Source: Hoylesella nanceiensis DSM 19126 = JCM 15639 (GTDB lineage: Bacteria > Bacteroidota > Bacteroidia > Bacteroidales > Bacteroidaceae). Taken from it: a stretch of DNA of 64,000 nucleotides. Under the pieces are notes generated by a model, which had not been told where the DNA came from, did not search any database, and saw only the letters and a list, made by a program, of their open reading frames with translations. The position numbers were made by a program, and so were the translations under genes. The DNA lies in assembly GCF_000379965.1 (NCBI RefSeq), contig NZ_KB904328.1, forward strand, positions 496,001 to 560,000, in the 5' to 3' direction. Shown here one piece after another: positions 36,352-47,402 of the stretch (the first letter of the stretch is position 1; every line of letters starts with the position of its first letter).

Positions 36352-36799
36352 ATACAGGCTTGGAGACGTTGTAAAATATGAACAGCCAACAGCATATATT
36401 GTACAATCAACTGCATATAGTGATGCTTATCCTATTCCTGTTCTAACGGCAGGGAAATTATTTATTATTGGGCATACGAAAGAGACGGAAGGAATCTATA
36501 ACAGACTACCTTGTATTATCTTCGACGATTTTACAACTGACTCTCGATTGGTGGATTTCCCTTTTAAGGTTAAATCGTCTGCAATGAAAATATTACAAGT
36601 GCATTATGGCGTCGAAGTGGAATATGTATCATTGTTTATGAGCATAACAAGACTTGTCGGTGACACGCATAAACGATATTGGATTTCAGAATATTCAAAG
36701 TTGGAAATACCTATTCCTCCACAAGAAGAACAGAAGCGGATTATAGGGAAAGTGCGTCTACTCTTTGAGGTTTTAGATGTAATTGAGGAGAGTTTATAA
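36316..36799 (+). pseudogene. Silent hsdS cassette (TRD2c only)
   Basis: About 160 codons: the last part of the central spacer (EHYPKLPKGW), then a complete second target-recognition domain different from that of the active hsdS and of the 34181 cassette, ending in PPQEEQKRIIGKVRLLFEVL. It has no proper start codon of its own. Its 3' end converges on that of the active hsdS; the shared final codons form a 13-bp inverted repeat (TAATTGAGGAGA / TCTCCTCAATTA) around 36781-36814. Confidence 0.8.
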
Positions 36800-38185
36800 G
36801 TTCTCCTCAATTACAGTAAGCAATGCATACGCAGCATTTATTGCATCAATAATTCTTTCTTGTTCTGCATAAGGCGGTATCGGCACAGGGATCGCCTTAA
36901 ACAGTTTTTTGTTCAAGTGTGGAATAGCAGAGCCTACTTTATTCTCTCTCAAAGGCTTTCTATGCAAATTGATGATGTCTAAGACAAACTTTTCATTCAT
37001 ATTTTCATTGATATTTAGCTGCTTGAAAGTACTACCTTGATAGCCCTCAGTTGAAGTTTGGAACACTTCTCCCGAGTTCTCTCCATCAACTAATATCATA
37101 TATGTGTTAGCTGGAACATATCTGCCAGCTTTTATAACTTTCCCATCAGAAAACCCTCTTAAAAACTTTGCGTCTAAGCTGGTCAGCAACCTATCTTCTT
37201 GCCTTTCTCCATCAAACAAACCACACACTTCCTGCATAGAAGTAATGCTCCATCCCTTAGGCAACTTCGGATAATGCTCGTTATCACAAGTAATTTCAGC
37301 CTTGGGATTGATGCGCTTGAGCAGTTCCGATGCTGGCTCGTCATTAGTGTCTTGTGGCACGAGCTTGCCGTGAATGGCAAGGTCAAGTATCTTGCTCTTT
37401 GTCTGCTTGATGGCTATTTGTAAGTCCGACTTTCCTTGCTCAACCGTATCAATTAAAGTAAACCATCGTTCAATTTCAGCTACAATGCGTTGTTGTTCTG
37501 CAAAAGGGGGGAGGGGAATGTAGAAATTCTTTAGAATATCGAAAGGTGGAATATTCTTGATGGCAGTCCCCTTACTCTCTTTTGCTGCTTCACTTTTAAG
37601 CATGAAATCAAAGTAGAGTAAATAAAAATCAGAAATGGACTTATCAAAAAGTCTAATGAGCATAAGAGCTTGGTTAATAATACCCTCCCTCAGATTTAGT
37701 GGTAATACATAGGTTTCTCCTATTGTCCCTGCACAACTGACAATTATGTCTTCTGATTGAACAGTAAAACACTTGAGTTCTTCATACTTGTCTTTGTCAA
37801 TAAAATAGTGCCCTAACGTAGCATCTTTGCTTATGGCATTTTTTTGTTCATAAACTTTATAAGCATCTGGTGAGTCCGGTACGAACATGGATTTCGTGAG
37901 ACTGCTACCAAATGGCCCCTTCTTATAAAAAGCCAAGTCGTCTAATTTGCACCACTCCCACCCCTCGGGTACTTCAAACGGCACGTCCTGCGGATAATGG
38001 GGCGTATCGGTAGTTTTAGCAGACTTTCGACTACGTTTTATTTTCCCTTCTGAGATTAAGCGTTCTTTTTCTGTACGGATGCGCTCAAGCAAAACAGATG
38101 CAGGCTCATCGTTTGGGTCTTGAGGTACAAGTTTGCCATGAATAGCAAGGTCTAATATCTTTTGTCTTAACTTCTTTGTGTCCAT
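36794..38185 (-). CDS. hsdS: Type I restriction-modification specificity subunit HsdS (active copy)
   Basis: 463 residues. N-terminal conserved helix (KILDLAIHGKLVPQDPNDEP), TRD1 (about 70-215), central conserved region repeating the same helix (about 260-285), TRD2 (about 300-440), and C-terminal PPYAEQERIIDAINA. It selects the bipartite DNA target for both methylation and cleavage. It is the distal gene of the hsdR-hsdM-DUF1016-hsdS operon, 11 nt after the DUF1016 gene. Inverted repeats with silent cassettes downstream should allow exchange of TRD1 and TRD2, giving up to 2 x 3 specificities. Confidence 0.92.
   Translation of the reverse strand: MDTKKLRQKILDLAIHGKLVPQDPNDEPASVLLERIRTEKERLISEGKIKRSRKSAKTTDTPHYPQDVPFEVPEGWEWCKLDDLAFYKKGPFGSSLTKSMFVPDSPDAYKVYEQKNAISKDATLGHYFIDKDKYEELKCFTVQSEDIIVSCAGTIGETYVLPLNLREGIINQALMLIRLFDKSISDFYLLYFDFMLKSEAAKESKGTAIKNIPPFDILKNFYIPLPPFAEQQRIVAEIERWFTLIDTVEQGKSDLQIAIKQTKSKILDLAIHGKLVPQDTNDEPASELLKRINPKAEITCDNEHYPKLPKGWSITSMQEVCGLFDGERQEDRLLTSLDAKFLRGFSDGKVIKAGRYVPANTYMILVDGENSGEVFQTSTEGYQGSTFKQLNINENMNEKFVLDIINLHRKPLRENKVGSAIPHLNKKLFKAIPVPIPPYAEQERIIDAINAAYALLTVIEENL
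37245..37280 (-). repeat. Inverted repeat partner of 36316-36351 in hsdS
   Basis: 36 bp, perfect inverse copy at the TRD2 boundary. It overlaps by 7 bp the 50-bp repeat at 37274-37323 that pairs with 34851-34900. Confidence 0.85.
37951..38010 (-). repeat. Inverted repeat at TRD1 start (pairs with 34195-34250)
   Basis: Encodes DTPHYPQDVPFEVPEGWEW in hsdS versus DTPHYENVPFEVPENWEW in the silent cassette. Blocks such as GATACGCCCCATTAT and GTGCCGTTTGA are identical in inverse orientation, with a few mismatches between. A likely site for TRD1 exchange. Confidence 0.7.
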
Positions 38186-38196
38186 TATCTACCAAA

Positions 38197-39357
38197 TTAA
38201 TCATTTGTATTGTTTTGCTCTTCCAGAAAAAGGTTGCAATATTCATTGAGTTGTTCTTGCATACGCTCTTGCGGAATAAGAATACGTTTGTATTCTGTTA
38301 TCAAAGTTGGGCTCATACTGCGACTCATAGCGTATTCTACCACCATTTTATCAACATCAGAACATAATAGAATACCAATAGAAGGGTTTTCGTTGCTTCG
38401 CTTTACATCACGATCAAGGGCTTCGAGATAAAATTCCAACTGCCCGAGATCACGAGGATGAAACTTTGTCTTTTTCAGTTCTACCGCAACAAGTGCTTGT
38501 AACCCACGATGGAAGAACAATAAGTCGGCTTTGAAAGTTGATGCACCCACATTGAGGTTATACTCTTGTTCCATAAAGATAAAATCTTTACCCAACTCAA
38601 GAATAAATTGCTTCATGTGTTCTATCAATCCTTTCTTGAGCTTTGCTTCACTATGTTTTTGAGGTAACCCAAGGAAATCAACAAACAAAGTGTCCTTAAA
38701 TACAACAGGAGCATTAGGATAATTCTGTAATAAGCCTTTCGACATATTCTTTTTATCGCCTAACAATGTTGTGTAGGTCTGGTTGGTAATGCTACGCTGA
38801 AGCTCTCTTTTTACCAAATGTTCTTTATGAGCATACAAAATATAGAATAGTCGTTCTTCGCTGCTTTTACAACGACATAATATCTCTATATGGTTTGTTA
38901 ATGTGGTCAGTGTAAGCAACTTTGGGAATTGTCCAATTCTTGGCTGGATAACTTGCATAGGAAGAGTGTCAATTCCTGGATAATCTTGTATCAAAGGCTT
39001 ATCATTAGTTTGTGCAATTTTTGGCTGCACAAATTCTTTAGATAGGTATTGTGATGCTATAGATAAGAAGTTTTCGGAAGAATACTCTTCGTAGAACTGC
39101 ACCATATTATATACACTTCTTCTGCTATATCCTTTCAACTTTGGTTGTTTGGTACGGATATATTCAGAAAGTTGAGTAACAACTTTGCTACCCCATTCTT
39201 CTGTTTTTAACTTATTGGAAACATAACCACCCACATTCCAAGCCATAAGCAGTGTTTCTTCATTCACTGCCCTTGAAGCACGACCCTGATGCTGCAAAAT
39301 GATGTTGATTACCTCATCAAACTGCTGCTCTTGACTCAATATCACATTACTATCCAT
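38197..39357 (-). CDS. DUF1016 (YhcG-type) PD-(D/E)XK nuclease
   Basis: 386 residues. The N-terminal DUF1016 domain (about 10-150, YVSNKLKTEEWGSKVV, LKGYSRRSVYNM) binds DNA in this family. The C-terminal PD-(D/E)XK domain has FKADLLFFHR and LVAVELKKTKFHPRDLGQLEFY (about 265-300). It is encoded between hsdM and hsdS with gaps of 5 and 11 nt, so it is part of the operon. Genes of this family often accompany type I systems; whether it helps restriction or acts separately is not known. Confidence 0.88.
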   Translation of the reverse strand: MDSNVILSQEQQFDEVINIILQHQGRASRAVNEETLLMAWNVGGYVSNKLKTEEWGSKVVTQLSEYIRTKQPKLKGYSRRSVYNMVQFYEEYSSENFLSIASQYLSKEFVQPKIAQTNDKPLIQDYPGIDTLPMQVIQPRIGQFPKLLTLTTLTNHIEILCRCKSSEERLFYILYAHKEHLVKRELQRSITNQTYTTLLGDKKNMSKGLLQNYPNAPVVFKDTLFVDFLGLPQKHSEAKLKKGLIEHMKQFILELGKDFIFMEQEYNLNVGASTFKADLLFFHRGLQALVAVELKKTKFHPRDLGQLEFYLEALDRDVKRSNENPSIGILLCSDVDKMVVEYAMSRSMSPTLITEYKRILIPQERMQEQLNEYCNLFLEEQNNTND

Positions 39358-39362
39358 TCCGT

Positions 39363-40787
<1,425 letters not shown>

Positions 40788-43499
40788 TTAAGCTATTTTT
40801 CTGTAAATGATAAATTGTGATAATGAAGACAAAGCTTCATTTGCTATATTTTTTCCACCAAAGGCACGGATAAGTTGTGCCGCCTGTGTCTTGTCATTGT
40901 CTTTAATCTCTGTAATTGTACAATAACCATTCGATGCAATGTAGCTAAATACTTGTTGCATCACTCCAATCTGCTCTTCTGTAAGAGGTCGTTGATTTTG
41001 TCCACACCACAGATTAAAACGTTGGTTGGCAGATGGATACAAGCTTTCGAGCCTTCCTATCTGGTGAAAAGCATAACGCACTAACTGGATAATGTTTGTA
41101 AGAGCTTCTTTTTCCTCTTTTGTAGAACTATGTTTTACCATTGGGGGATTGATTATGGCATAAGAGTTCCAAAGTAATGAAGTATTAAACTTACTATTTG
41201 CAAATTTCAATTTATTCTCCAAATCTTTTAGTATCGCATAAGTAAGAGGCTCGCCTTGATTATTGTAGATGATGCGCAATGCTTCTATTTCATCCTTATG
41301 CTCCTCACAATAGGCTTCAAAAGCCGAAGTGGTCGCCTGCGCTTCTTCCTGTGAAAAGCCTTTTGAAATAAGCATATCTTCTCCGGGCATCAAGGTCTCA
41401 ATAAAACCTGCATTAAGTATCAATAAAAACTCACGTGCATCTGGCTCATTCGCAATGTTGTGCACCAAAGCCTTGCGGATTGTATTTGACTCATTCACAT
41501 TGACGTATTCTGGTAAGGATCCTTGCTCAAGCGCATCAAAGATATTGGATGCAATATCCATCATACTTATATGTGCAAGACTGATAAACTTCTCACGGTC
41601 CTTTTCTTCACATTTATGACTGATACGAGATAAGCGACTTGCTAATAAACGCAGATAATCATCACTTACGTTACCATGCGTTATTTTCTCCAAAAGTTCT
41701 TTCAAGGAGATTAGTTTGGTGGTTGCACTGTCTGAGGGAGAAGTAATAGACTTTTCATGCTCTGTAACACCTACGGCATCTACTAAAAAGAAACAATCCT
41801 TACTGTAAGCATTGGGCGTTACATTTCGTAGTTGCTCGTCTCCTATGGTACGCACACCTCGTCCTTTCATCTGAATATATAACGGTTCTGATGCCACATC
41901 ACGCATAAACATTACCACTTCAAGGGGTTTAATGTCTGTACCTGTTGCCACCAATGTGCAAGTTACGGCGATGCGGAAATCCTTATCGTTGCGGAACTGT
42001 CGTATCAGCTCATTGCTATCACCTGCCGAATAAGTGATTTTTTGTACGAAACAATTATCATTGTGTCCAAACACTTCTTTTGCTATTTGCACGATATTAG
42101 TTGCATGATTTTCATTGAGTGCAAAGATAAGTGTCTTGGGCAGATAGTCCATATTAGGTTCTCGCTGCGGGTCGGTAAACAACTCGGTATATACGGCATC
42201 ACGGTAGGTCTCCAATATCAACTTAATCTGTGCAGGATTGATGATGCTGCGGTTAAGTTCCTCACGAGTATAATTTTTTGTTTCTTGGTTGTTAATAGTC
42301 TGAACTTGCCCCGTATAGCATGTTTCTCTCTTTACTTTATCACCTTCGAGAATAGCACCGCCGTTCTCTGTTGCCTGCGTTTTGATACGATAAACACGAC
42401 AATCAACATTTACGCCATCAACGATAGACTTCTCCAACGTATAGTTTACGATGATATTGCCATTGAAGAAAGCCTTCGTCTCAGGAATAGGTGTTGCTGT
42501 TAATCCTATCAACTTTGCTTTTGAGAAATAATTGAGGACTTTCTGCCAATTACCATAAATAGAACGGTGGCACTCATCAATAATTATCATATCAAAGAAA
42601 TCTGAAAGAAGATTAGGATTCTCTGGGAGCATTATTTCCTTATCTTCAATTTCTTCATCGTCCTCATCATTATCGGTAATTTCGTCACCCTTTAACAATG
42701 AGAAAAGTCGTTGTATAGTGGATATTACCACATTGCTATCTGTTAGTACACTTGAAGACTTCAAGCGATTAACCGTAAAAATAGTATTGAATGGATCGCC
42801 ATTCTCTGTCAAACGGAATGTACCAAATTCAGTTTCAGCCTGCTTACCCAAATTATTCCTATCCACCAAAAACAAGATGCGCTTCGTTGGCGTGAAAGCT
42901 AACATGCGATAGGCTGCCAAACAAGCAGTATAAGTCTTCCCGGCACCCGTTGCTAAAACCATCAAAGCACGATTTTCACCATTACGAAACGATTGTTCTA
43001 ATTGAGTGATTGCCTCATATTGGCACGCACGCAATCCTTTGGGGCTCAATGTGGGCAAGCCAACATAATCATCTTCCAAGCTTAATAACTTTTTAACCTC
43101 TTTGGGAGTATGGATTTTCTTACAATACTCAAATTCAGAATTACTCTTTCGAGTATCATAAAACATCAAGTCTCTACTATTAGCAACATAGGCAAGGGGT
43201 AAAGGTATATTAGGAAACCATGCTTGGCACCACTTAGGACAACTACGTGTATATAAGCGAGCTTGTTCTTGCACAATATCAGAATTTATATCTGTTTCAA
43301 TGCGCTTAGCTTCCAATACCCCAACTGCTTTTCCATTGAGAAACAATAAATAATCAGCTTCCCTATTGCCAACCATCAATCCTTCCTTGATAGCCACAGC
43401 CGTCATATTTGGAGCATACTTATCTCTATCAACGACTTTCCAGCCTGCTTCTTCAAACATTCTGTCTATGATAACTCGCGCTTTTTCTTCTGGTTTCAT
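40788..43499 (-). CDS. hsdR: Type I restriction endonuclease subunit HsdR
   Basis: 903 residues. The N-terminal nuclease domain has EADYLLFLNGKAVGVLEAKR (D-x-ExK pattern, about 48-66). The SF2 translocase has Walker A ATGAGKTY (about 183-190), DECHRSIYGNW (DEAD-like motif II), GLTATPIPET (motif III) and MKGRGVRT (motif VI). A helical C-terminal domain of EcoEI type binds the HsdMS complex. All key motifs are present, so the enzyme looks functional. It heads the restriction operon. Confidence 0.95.
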   Translation of the reverse strand: MKPEEKARVIIDRMFEEAGWKVVDRDKYAPNMTAVAIKEGLMVGNREADYLLFLNGKAVGVLEAKRIETDINSDIVQEQARLYTRSCPKWCQAWFPNIPLPLAYVANSRDLMFYDTRKSNSEFEYCKKIHTPKEVKKLLSLEDDYVGLPTLSPKGLRACQYEAITQLEQSFRNGENRALMVLATGAGKTYTACLAAYRMLAFTPTKRILFLVDRNNLGKQAETEFGTFRLTENGDPFNTIFTVNRLKSSSVLTDSNVVISTIQRLFSLLKGDEITDNDEDDEEIEDKEIMLPENPNLLSDFFDMIIIDECHRSIYGNWQKVLNYFSKAKLIGLTATPIPETKAFFNGNIIVNYTLEKSIVDGVNVDCRVYRIKTQATENGGAILEGDKVKRETCYTGQVQTINNQETKNYTREELNRSIINPAQIKLILETYRDAVYTELFTDPQREPNMDYLPKTLIFALNENHATNIVQIAKEVFGHNDNCFVQKITYSAGDSNELIRQFRNDKDFRIAVTCTLVATGTDIKPLEVVMFMRDVASEPLYIQMKGRGVRTIGDEQLRNVTPNAYSKDCFFLVDAVGVTEHEKSITSPSDSATTKLISLKELLEKITHGNVSDDYLRLLASRLSRISHKCEEKDREKFISLAHISMMDIASNIFDALEQGSLPEYVNVNESNTIRKALVHNIANEPDAREFLLILNAGFIETLMPGEDMLISKGFSQEEAQATTSAFEAYCEEHKDEIEALRIIYNNQGEPLTYAILKDLENKLKFANSKFNTSLLWNSYAIINPPMVKHSSTKEEKEALTNIIQLVRYAFHQIGRLESLYPSANQRFNLWCGQNQRPLTEEQIGVMQQVFSYIASNGYCTITEIKDNDKTQAAQLIRAFGGKNIANEALSSLSQFIIYRKIA

Positions 43500-43584
43500 A
43501 TCTTCTATGATTCTTATAAGTGCATATTATCGGAAGTTAAAGAAATGATTTTCTCAAATAAATCAATCATCTAAATAACATATT

Positions 43585-44634
43585 TCAAGATAAAGGCAAG
43601 ACTTCTTCGTCTCCAATCCGAATTAAATCACCAAGCACTATATACATTATTATTACACATTGATTAGCTTCTTGTTCCGTCACTTTATTATGTATACCCT
43701 TGTTAGAGAGCTCATTTACTTTCTCTATTCTTTTCACCAAATCTTCAACACTTTGGTTTAGCAATTCTGTATGAGTATGCTTACCTGCTTTTTCAAATAA
43801 CACAAATGATATTCTATTTAGGTATTTGTCCTCTGTTAAAACTCTCCGTTTGCCATCGGAACAGGTAACAGGGTCTGCTTGGGGAGGGCAAATCGCATTT
43901 GCATAAAGCATCAATACTTTTCTTATATCAAGTAATGCCTCCTCATAATCAATAGGCGTCCCCTTTATCATATGAGAATCTATCGCTTTAATATAATCAT
44001 TAAAATTAGTGTCTATGTTTTCCAACTTATTTACGACCCATTCTTTATTATTTTCAAAGTATCTTGATAAGGTATTACCCTGCATTAATTGCATTTCCGT
44101 TTCTATGAGATAGTCTATTACTCTGTCTCTAATCCTTTTTACTATATTCTGAAATTGCTCATACTGAAGATTAAGGAACATTCGATTCGCAGCATTATTC
44201 TGCTCCGTATAATATACATCCAAAGTATGCATACCTTTGGTATTAACCAAGGATTTTCTGTGGTTTTCGATTGTCTGGATCCTATCTTCTATATCATAAA
44301 TACTATATGGGAAGACTTGGTCGCTTTTCTTTATATCCCCTGTTGGATTTAGTTCGTTAATACTCCTTTCTTCTAACCATTTCATTAAATACTTTTTCCC
44401 ATATAATTCATAGTCTTCTTTAACGAACTTAGCCTTCATTGTGTCATCAATTCTTCGAAATGTCCCTTGTGGATTACCCTGCAATTCTTGTAATATCCAC
44501 CATAGATTTATAAAATCTTTGCGGTGGGTAGCTATGCGTTGAGCTTGTTTAAGCAAATTGTTAGTTAGATAATTCTGCGTATTCGCATTTGATAATGCAC
44601 ATTGAACCAGTTCTAATAAATATCCTTCAGTCAT
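43585..44634 (-). CDS. Uncharacterised protein with AbiTii-like N-terminus
   Basis: 349 residues, helical and soluble. The N-terminal 60 residues (YLLELVQCALSNANTQNYLT, then LLKQAQRIA and LQELQG) match the pattern of the AbiTii domain (LL..AL...LL++A..IA..EL.G), seen in proteins tied to abortive infection. The C-terminus (VNELSNKGIHNKVTEQEANQ) resembles the SN.GVH...EA block of RloC/ApeA-like defence proteins. It lies 85 nt upstream of hsdR on the same strand. A second defence gene or a modulator of the restriction system is plausible; the family call is tentative. Confidence 0.55.
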   Translation of the reverse strand: MTEGYLLELVQCALSNANTQNYLTNNLLKQAQRIATHRKDFINLWWILQELQGNPQGTFRRIDDTMKAKFVKEDYELYGKKYLMKWLEERSINELNPTGDIKKSDQVFPYSIYDIEDRIQTIENHRKSLVNTKGMHTLDVYYTEQNNAANRMFLNLQYEQFQNIVKRIRDRVIDYLIETEMQLMQGNTLSRYFENNKEWVVNKLENIDTNFNDYIKAIDSHMIKGTPIDYEEALLDIRKVLMLYANAICPPQADPVTCSDGKRRVLTEDKYLNRISFVLFEKAGKHTHTELLNQSVEDLVKRIEKVNELSNKGIHNKVTEQEANQCVIIMYIVLGDLIRIGDEEVLPLS

Positions 44635-44648
44635 AAGATTCCCTTATA

Positions 44649-44852
44649 TTATTCTGTCCACAACAAATCATCAACCCTCACGCCCAATATCTTTGCCAAC
44701 TGAATGAACATTTCAACATTTGGCTGGGCAACATTCGTTACCCACTTCGATATAACAGCAGGGTCTTTATCCAAAATCTTTGCCAGTTGTTTATTGGTCA
44801 TTCCTTTCTCGGCGAGAACCACCTTTAAACGGTTTATTTTCTTGCGCTCCAT
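44649..44852 (-). CDS. XRE/Cro-CI family helix-turn-helix regulator
   Basis: 67 residues forming a single HTH_3 domain (LKVVLAEKGMTNKQLAKILD, DPAVISKWVTN, LAKILGVRVDDLL). It is encoded 14 nt upstream of the AbiTii-like gene, so it probably acts as the controller (C-protein-like) of the restriction/defence operon. Confidence 0.88.
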   Translation of the reverse strand: MERKKINRLKVVLAEKGMTNKQLAKILDKDPAVISKWVTNVAQPNVEMFIQLAKILGVRVDDLLWTE

Positions 44853-44968
44853 ACTTATGTAACTTGATTACGCCATAAAATTACTCATTATTTCTCAGAA
44901 TATATCTCTTTTGAGTAAAAAGATGGTTGTTTCTAATCAAAAAAATGTTTTTCAATTCATTTTTCATC

Positions 44969-46192
44969 TTAAATTTTCAATTCTGGCAAACTATTGATTG
45001 CTTCCGACTTTAATTTATCCACGGCACGAGTATATTTCTCCGTGTGCTTCAATCCGCTATGCCCCAATAGGCTGGCAACGGTCTTGATGTTGGCTCCGTT
45101 GTTGAGGATGTTCACGGCAAAGCTATGGCGAGCGCAATGCCAACTGATGTGTTTGTTGATTCCTGCACGTTTTACCCATCGTTTCACAGATTTACAGCAG
45201 CTCTCATACGAGGGAAGATTGAATATAGAAGAATCCAAATCGTCTGGAGCTTCGCCTATCAATGATAGCAATCCATCGTTCAGAGGAATAACTACACCAC
45301 TATGCGCCGAATGTCCTTTTGTCTTATTCTGCTCAAACTTCAATAGGCGATTGGTGTAATCTATATTTTTATAAGTCAAGTCTTTCACATCGCAGAAGCG
45401 CAGACCACAATACAGACAAAGGATAAAGGCTCGCCTGACATTGGGATTTTCATTATCATAATGGCATTGAATCAGTGATTGAATCTCATCCATTGACAAC
45501 ACATCTTTGCGTAAAATCTGCTCATCCACCTTGCACACTACTCCCTTACAAGGGTCTTTCAACATCACTTCGTGATCGATGGCATAACGAACAACTTTCT
45601 TGAAACGCTGATAGATACTCTTTGCTCCTTCGCCGACACTTCTCGATTGTAGGTATTCAACAAATTGTTCCATCATATCCTTGGTTATTAAGTCGGGCTT
45701 AATGCTAAACTCATAAACTGGATATTGCTCTTTCAGAAAATCCTTAAAACGATTCAAGGCTATCTTTATCATTCGTAGGTCTTTCTTCGTATAACTGTCT
45801 ATGTACGCCTGATAATAGTCTAAGAAGTTGACATTTCTGTCTTTCTTCAGGCGATAACCAAGCATACTCTCCTTAAACTGTTGTTCACGCTCCGCACGGA
45901 TTTTGGTAGCCAGTTCAAGCGTTTCCTTGTTTTGTTGTCGCTCCACAGGGGTGCGAGGCTTGGCTATCAAGTATAATTGCAAGTTCTCTTTTCTTCTGTT
46001 ATGCTTGATGTGTACTTTGGGTTTGCCTGCCATCTTTCCTGTTTCATACAAAACTGTATTGCCGTTTTCGTCCAACACAGGTTTTTCTTCTCTACCGAGA
46101 TAATATTCCAGATAAAGACTTATCCGACCATCAGAAAGCGTATTTTGCTCCAATTTCGGGTTCTCCTTTGCTTTATTTTCTAATTTTGCCAT
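44969..46192 (-). CDS. int: Integrase of the element (tyrosine recombinase)
   Basis: 407 residues. Arm-binding N-terminus with Arm-DNA-bind signature (SLYLEYYLG), core-binding domain (about 130-210), and catalytic domain with Arg in LYCGLRFCDVKDL (about 262), HxxR in SWHCARHSF (about 347), His in SLLGHSGL and Tyr in TEKYTR (about 380). It is the Bacteroides NBU/CTn-type integrase and lies 248 nt from attR. It would integrate the circle into the tRNA-Leu 3' end. A truncated relative is at 50310-50554. Confidence 0.93.
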   Translation of the reverse strand: MAKLENKAKENPKLEQNTLSDGRISLYLEYYLGREEKPVLDENGNTVLYETGKMAGKPKVHIKHNRRKENLQLYLIAKPRTPVERQQNKETLELATKIRAEREQQFKESMLGYRLKKDRNVNFLDYYQAYIDSYTKKDLRMIKIALNRFKDFLKEQYPVYEFSIKPDLITKDMMEQFVEYLQSRSVGEGAKSIYQRFKKVVRYAIDHEVMLKDPCKGVVCKVDEQILRKDVLSMDEIQSLIQCHYDNENPNVRRAFILCLYCGLRFCDVKDLTYKNIDYTNRLLKFEQNKTKGHSAHSGVVIPLNDGLLSLIGEAPDDLDSSIFNLPSYESCCKSVKRWVKRAGINKHISWHCARHSFAVNILNNGANIKTVASLLGHSGLKHTEKYTRAVDKLKSEAINSLPELKI

Positions 46193-46439
46193 AGTTGATA
46201 GTTATGTACCTAAATGTGTATCAAACCGAGTAAAATCATTAACTTGTTTATTTTCAGATGTTTTCTTATTTTGCAAAGATACTAAAAAGTTCCGAACATC
46301 AAAGTGTACAAAAAGTGTACTATCTAACAAAAAATAGGCAAAAAAGGGCAAAATAACTAAATATAAGAAAATTTCAAATAGCTGATTATCAATATAATAT
46401 ATTCTTTTGGTTTCTCTTGTTTTCACGACATTGTACCGA

Positions 46440-46449
46440 GTCTGGGTAC
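46440..46449 (+). repeat. attR core
   Basis: GTCTGGGTAC, identical to the tRNA-Leu 3' end (27724-27733). The preceding bases (ccga versus ccgg) also nearly match. Confidence 0.75.
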
Positions 46450-46454
46450 AAAGT

Positions 46455-46500
46455 AAAAGGCTAAGTTTTGAATTATCAAATACTTAGCCTTTTCTTATTT
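46455..46500 (+). terminator. Displaced original terminator of tRNA-Leu
   Basis: AAAAGGCTAAGT (46455-46466) / ACTTAGCCTTTT (46482-46493), with an inner TTTGA/TCAAA continuation and TCTTATTT after it. It lies 5 nt after attR, as expected if it followed the tRNA before insertion. Confidence 0.75.
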
Positions 46501-46572
46501 TAAGAATCAACTATTGATTATTGAATTCCTTGAACTATTTTTATCTTTAAAAACTATCAAAAAGTAATTAAT

Positions 46573-47172
46573 ATGGATGTAAAAAAGCAAAAGTGGGGTT
46601 TCCTTAGAGAAACTAAGAGCATGGCAGAGAAGGCTGGAATAGACAAAGATACGGGTCTTCATAGAACTGGAATGGAAGACTATCTCAAAGTAATCTTTCC
46701 AGAAATTCCTACTAAAGAATGGATTCATGATAAGACAATTGAGGGCAGTAATCGCAGAAGTAGACCAGACTACAGATGTGAAAGTCTTAAACTTATTATT
46801 GAGTTTGATGGTGTTCAGCATTATCAGAAGCCAGATCGAATAAGGAGAGATTATGAAAACCAAAGATTTTATGAAGAACTTGGTTATAAAGTTGTAAGGA
46901 TTCCTTATTTTATCCAATTAAGTAATAATGTAGTTAAGTCTATGTTTGGTAGAGATATTGATGAACCTCTGTTTGACGAGTCAATTCCTTCATTAGGTAT
47001 CAAAGGTAGAAACACACCCGCCTATTGTTGTACTGAAGGTATAAAAAGAATGGCAAGAGAATTTAATTGTTATCCTGAACAATACCGTTCAAATCTAAAA
47101 GCGTTGCAAAATGAAAATGATGATTTCCTAACAGGAGTATCAATGCTTGAGAAAGAATATCTTAAAATTTAA
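46573..47172 (+). CDS. Small PD-(D/E)XK/Vsr-like endonuclease-domain protein
   Basis: 199 residues. The region 30-115 has GMEDYLKVIFP, RSRPDYRCE and LKLIIEFDGVQHYQ, then RFYEELGYKVVRIPYF, the layout of DUF559/Vsr-type nucleases (E, D, E-x-D/Q core). The C-terminal 70 residues are unassigned. It stands alone on the plus strand, with no methyltransferase partner. A host-defence or repair nuclease is possible; the substrate is unknown. Confidence 0.75.
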   Translation: MDVKKQKWGFLRETKSMAEKAGIDKDTGLHRTGMEDYLKVIFPEIPTKEWIHDKTIEGSNRRSRPDYRCESLKLIIEFDGVQHYQKPDRIRRDYENQRFYEELGYKVVRIPYFIQLSNNVVKSMFGRDIDEPLFDESIPSLGIKGRNTPAYCCTEGIKRMAREFNCYPEQYRSNLKALQNENDDFLTGVSMLEKEYLKI

Positions 47173-47204
47173 AATAAAGCGATTTAAATGCGCCACAAAT
47201 GATT

Positions 47205-47400
47205 GAGATGGTATGATTTCGGTTATTGCAGGGGTGGTAATATTATCGCCCTTGTAGAGCTAGCTACAATTCCTCTGATGTATCTTATATCATTCGTTAG
47301 ATTGAGTGTAATACACTAAGCTACGTTCCTTCCAGTTTGCCTGCAGCCAAGCCAATCACACTGCAGAATTCCTTTGAGCATCTTCAAGTACTTTCTCTCA
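47205..47400 (+). pseudogene. Decayed CHC2/Toprim primase fragment
   Basis: Nucleotide similarity to 30930-31125 of the intact primase gene: tatgatttcggttattgcag, ggtggtaatattatcgccct and cactgcagaattcctttgag match with scattered changes and stops. It is a remnant of a second, related element next to the intact one. Confidence 0.7.
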
Positions 47401-47402
47401 TT

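Noticed and set aside
36269-36406. Longer N-terminus of the hsdS-locus recombinase
   Set aside because: The extra 46 codons run antisense through the invertible hsdS repeat; the ATG at 36268 gives a normal-length enzyme.
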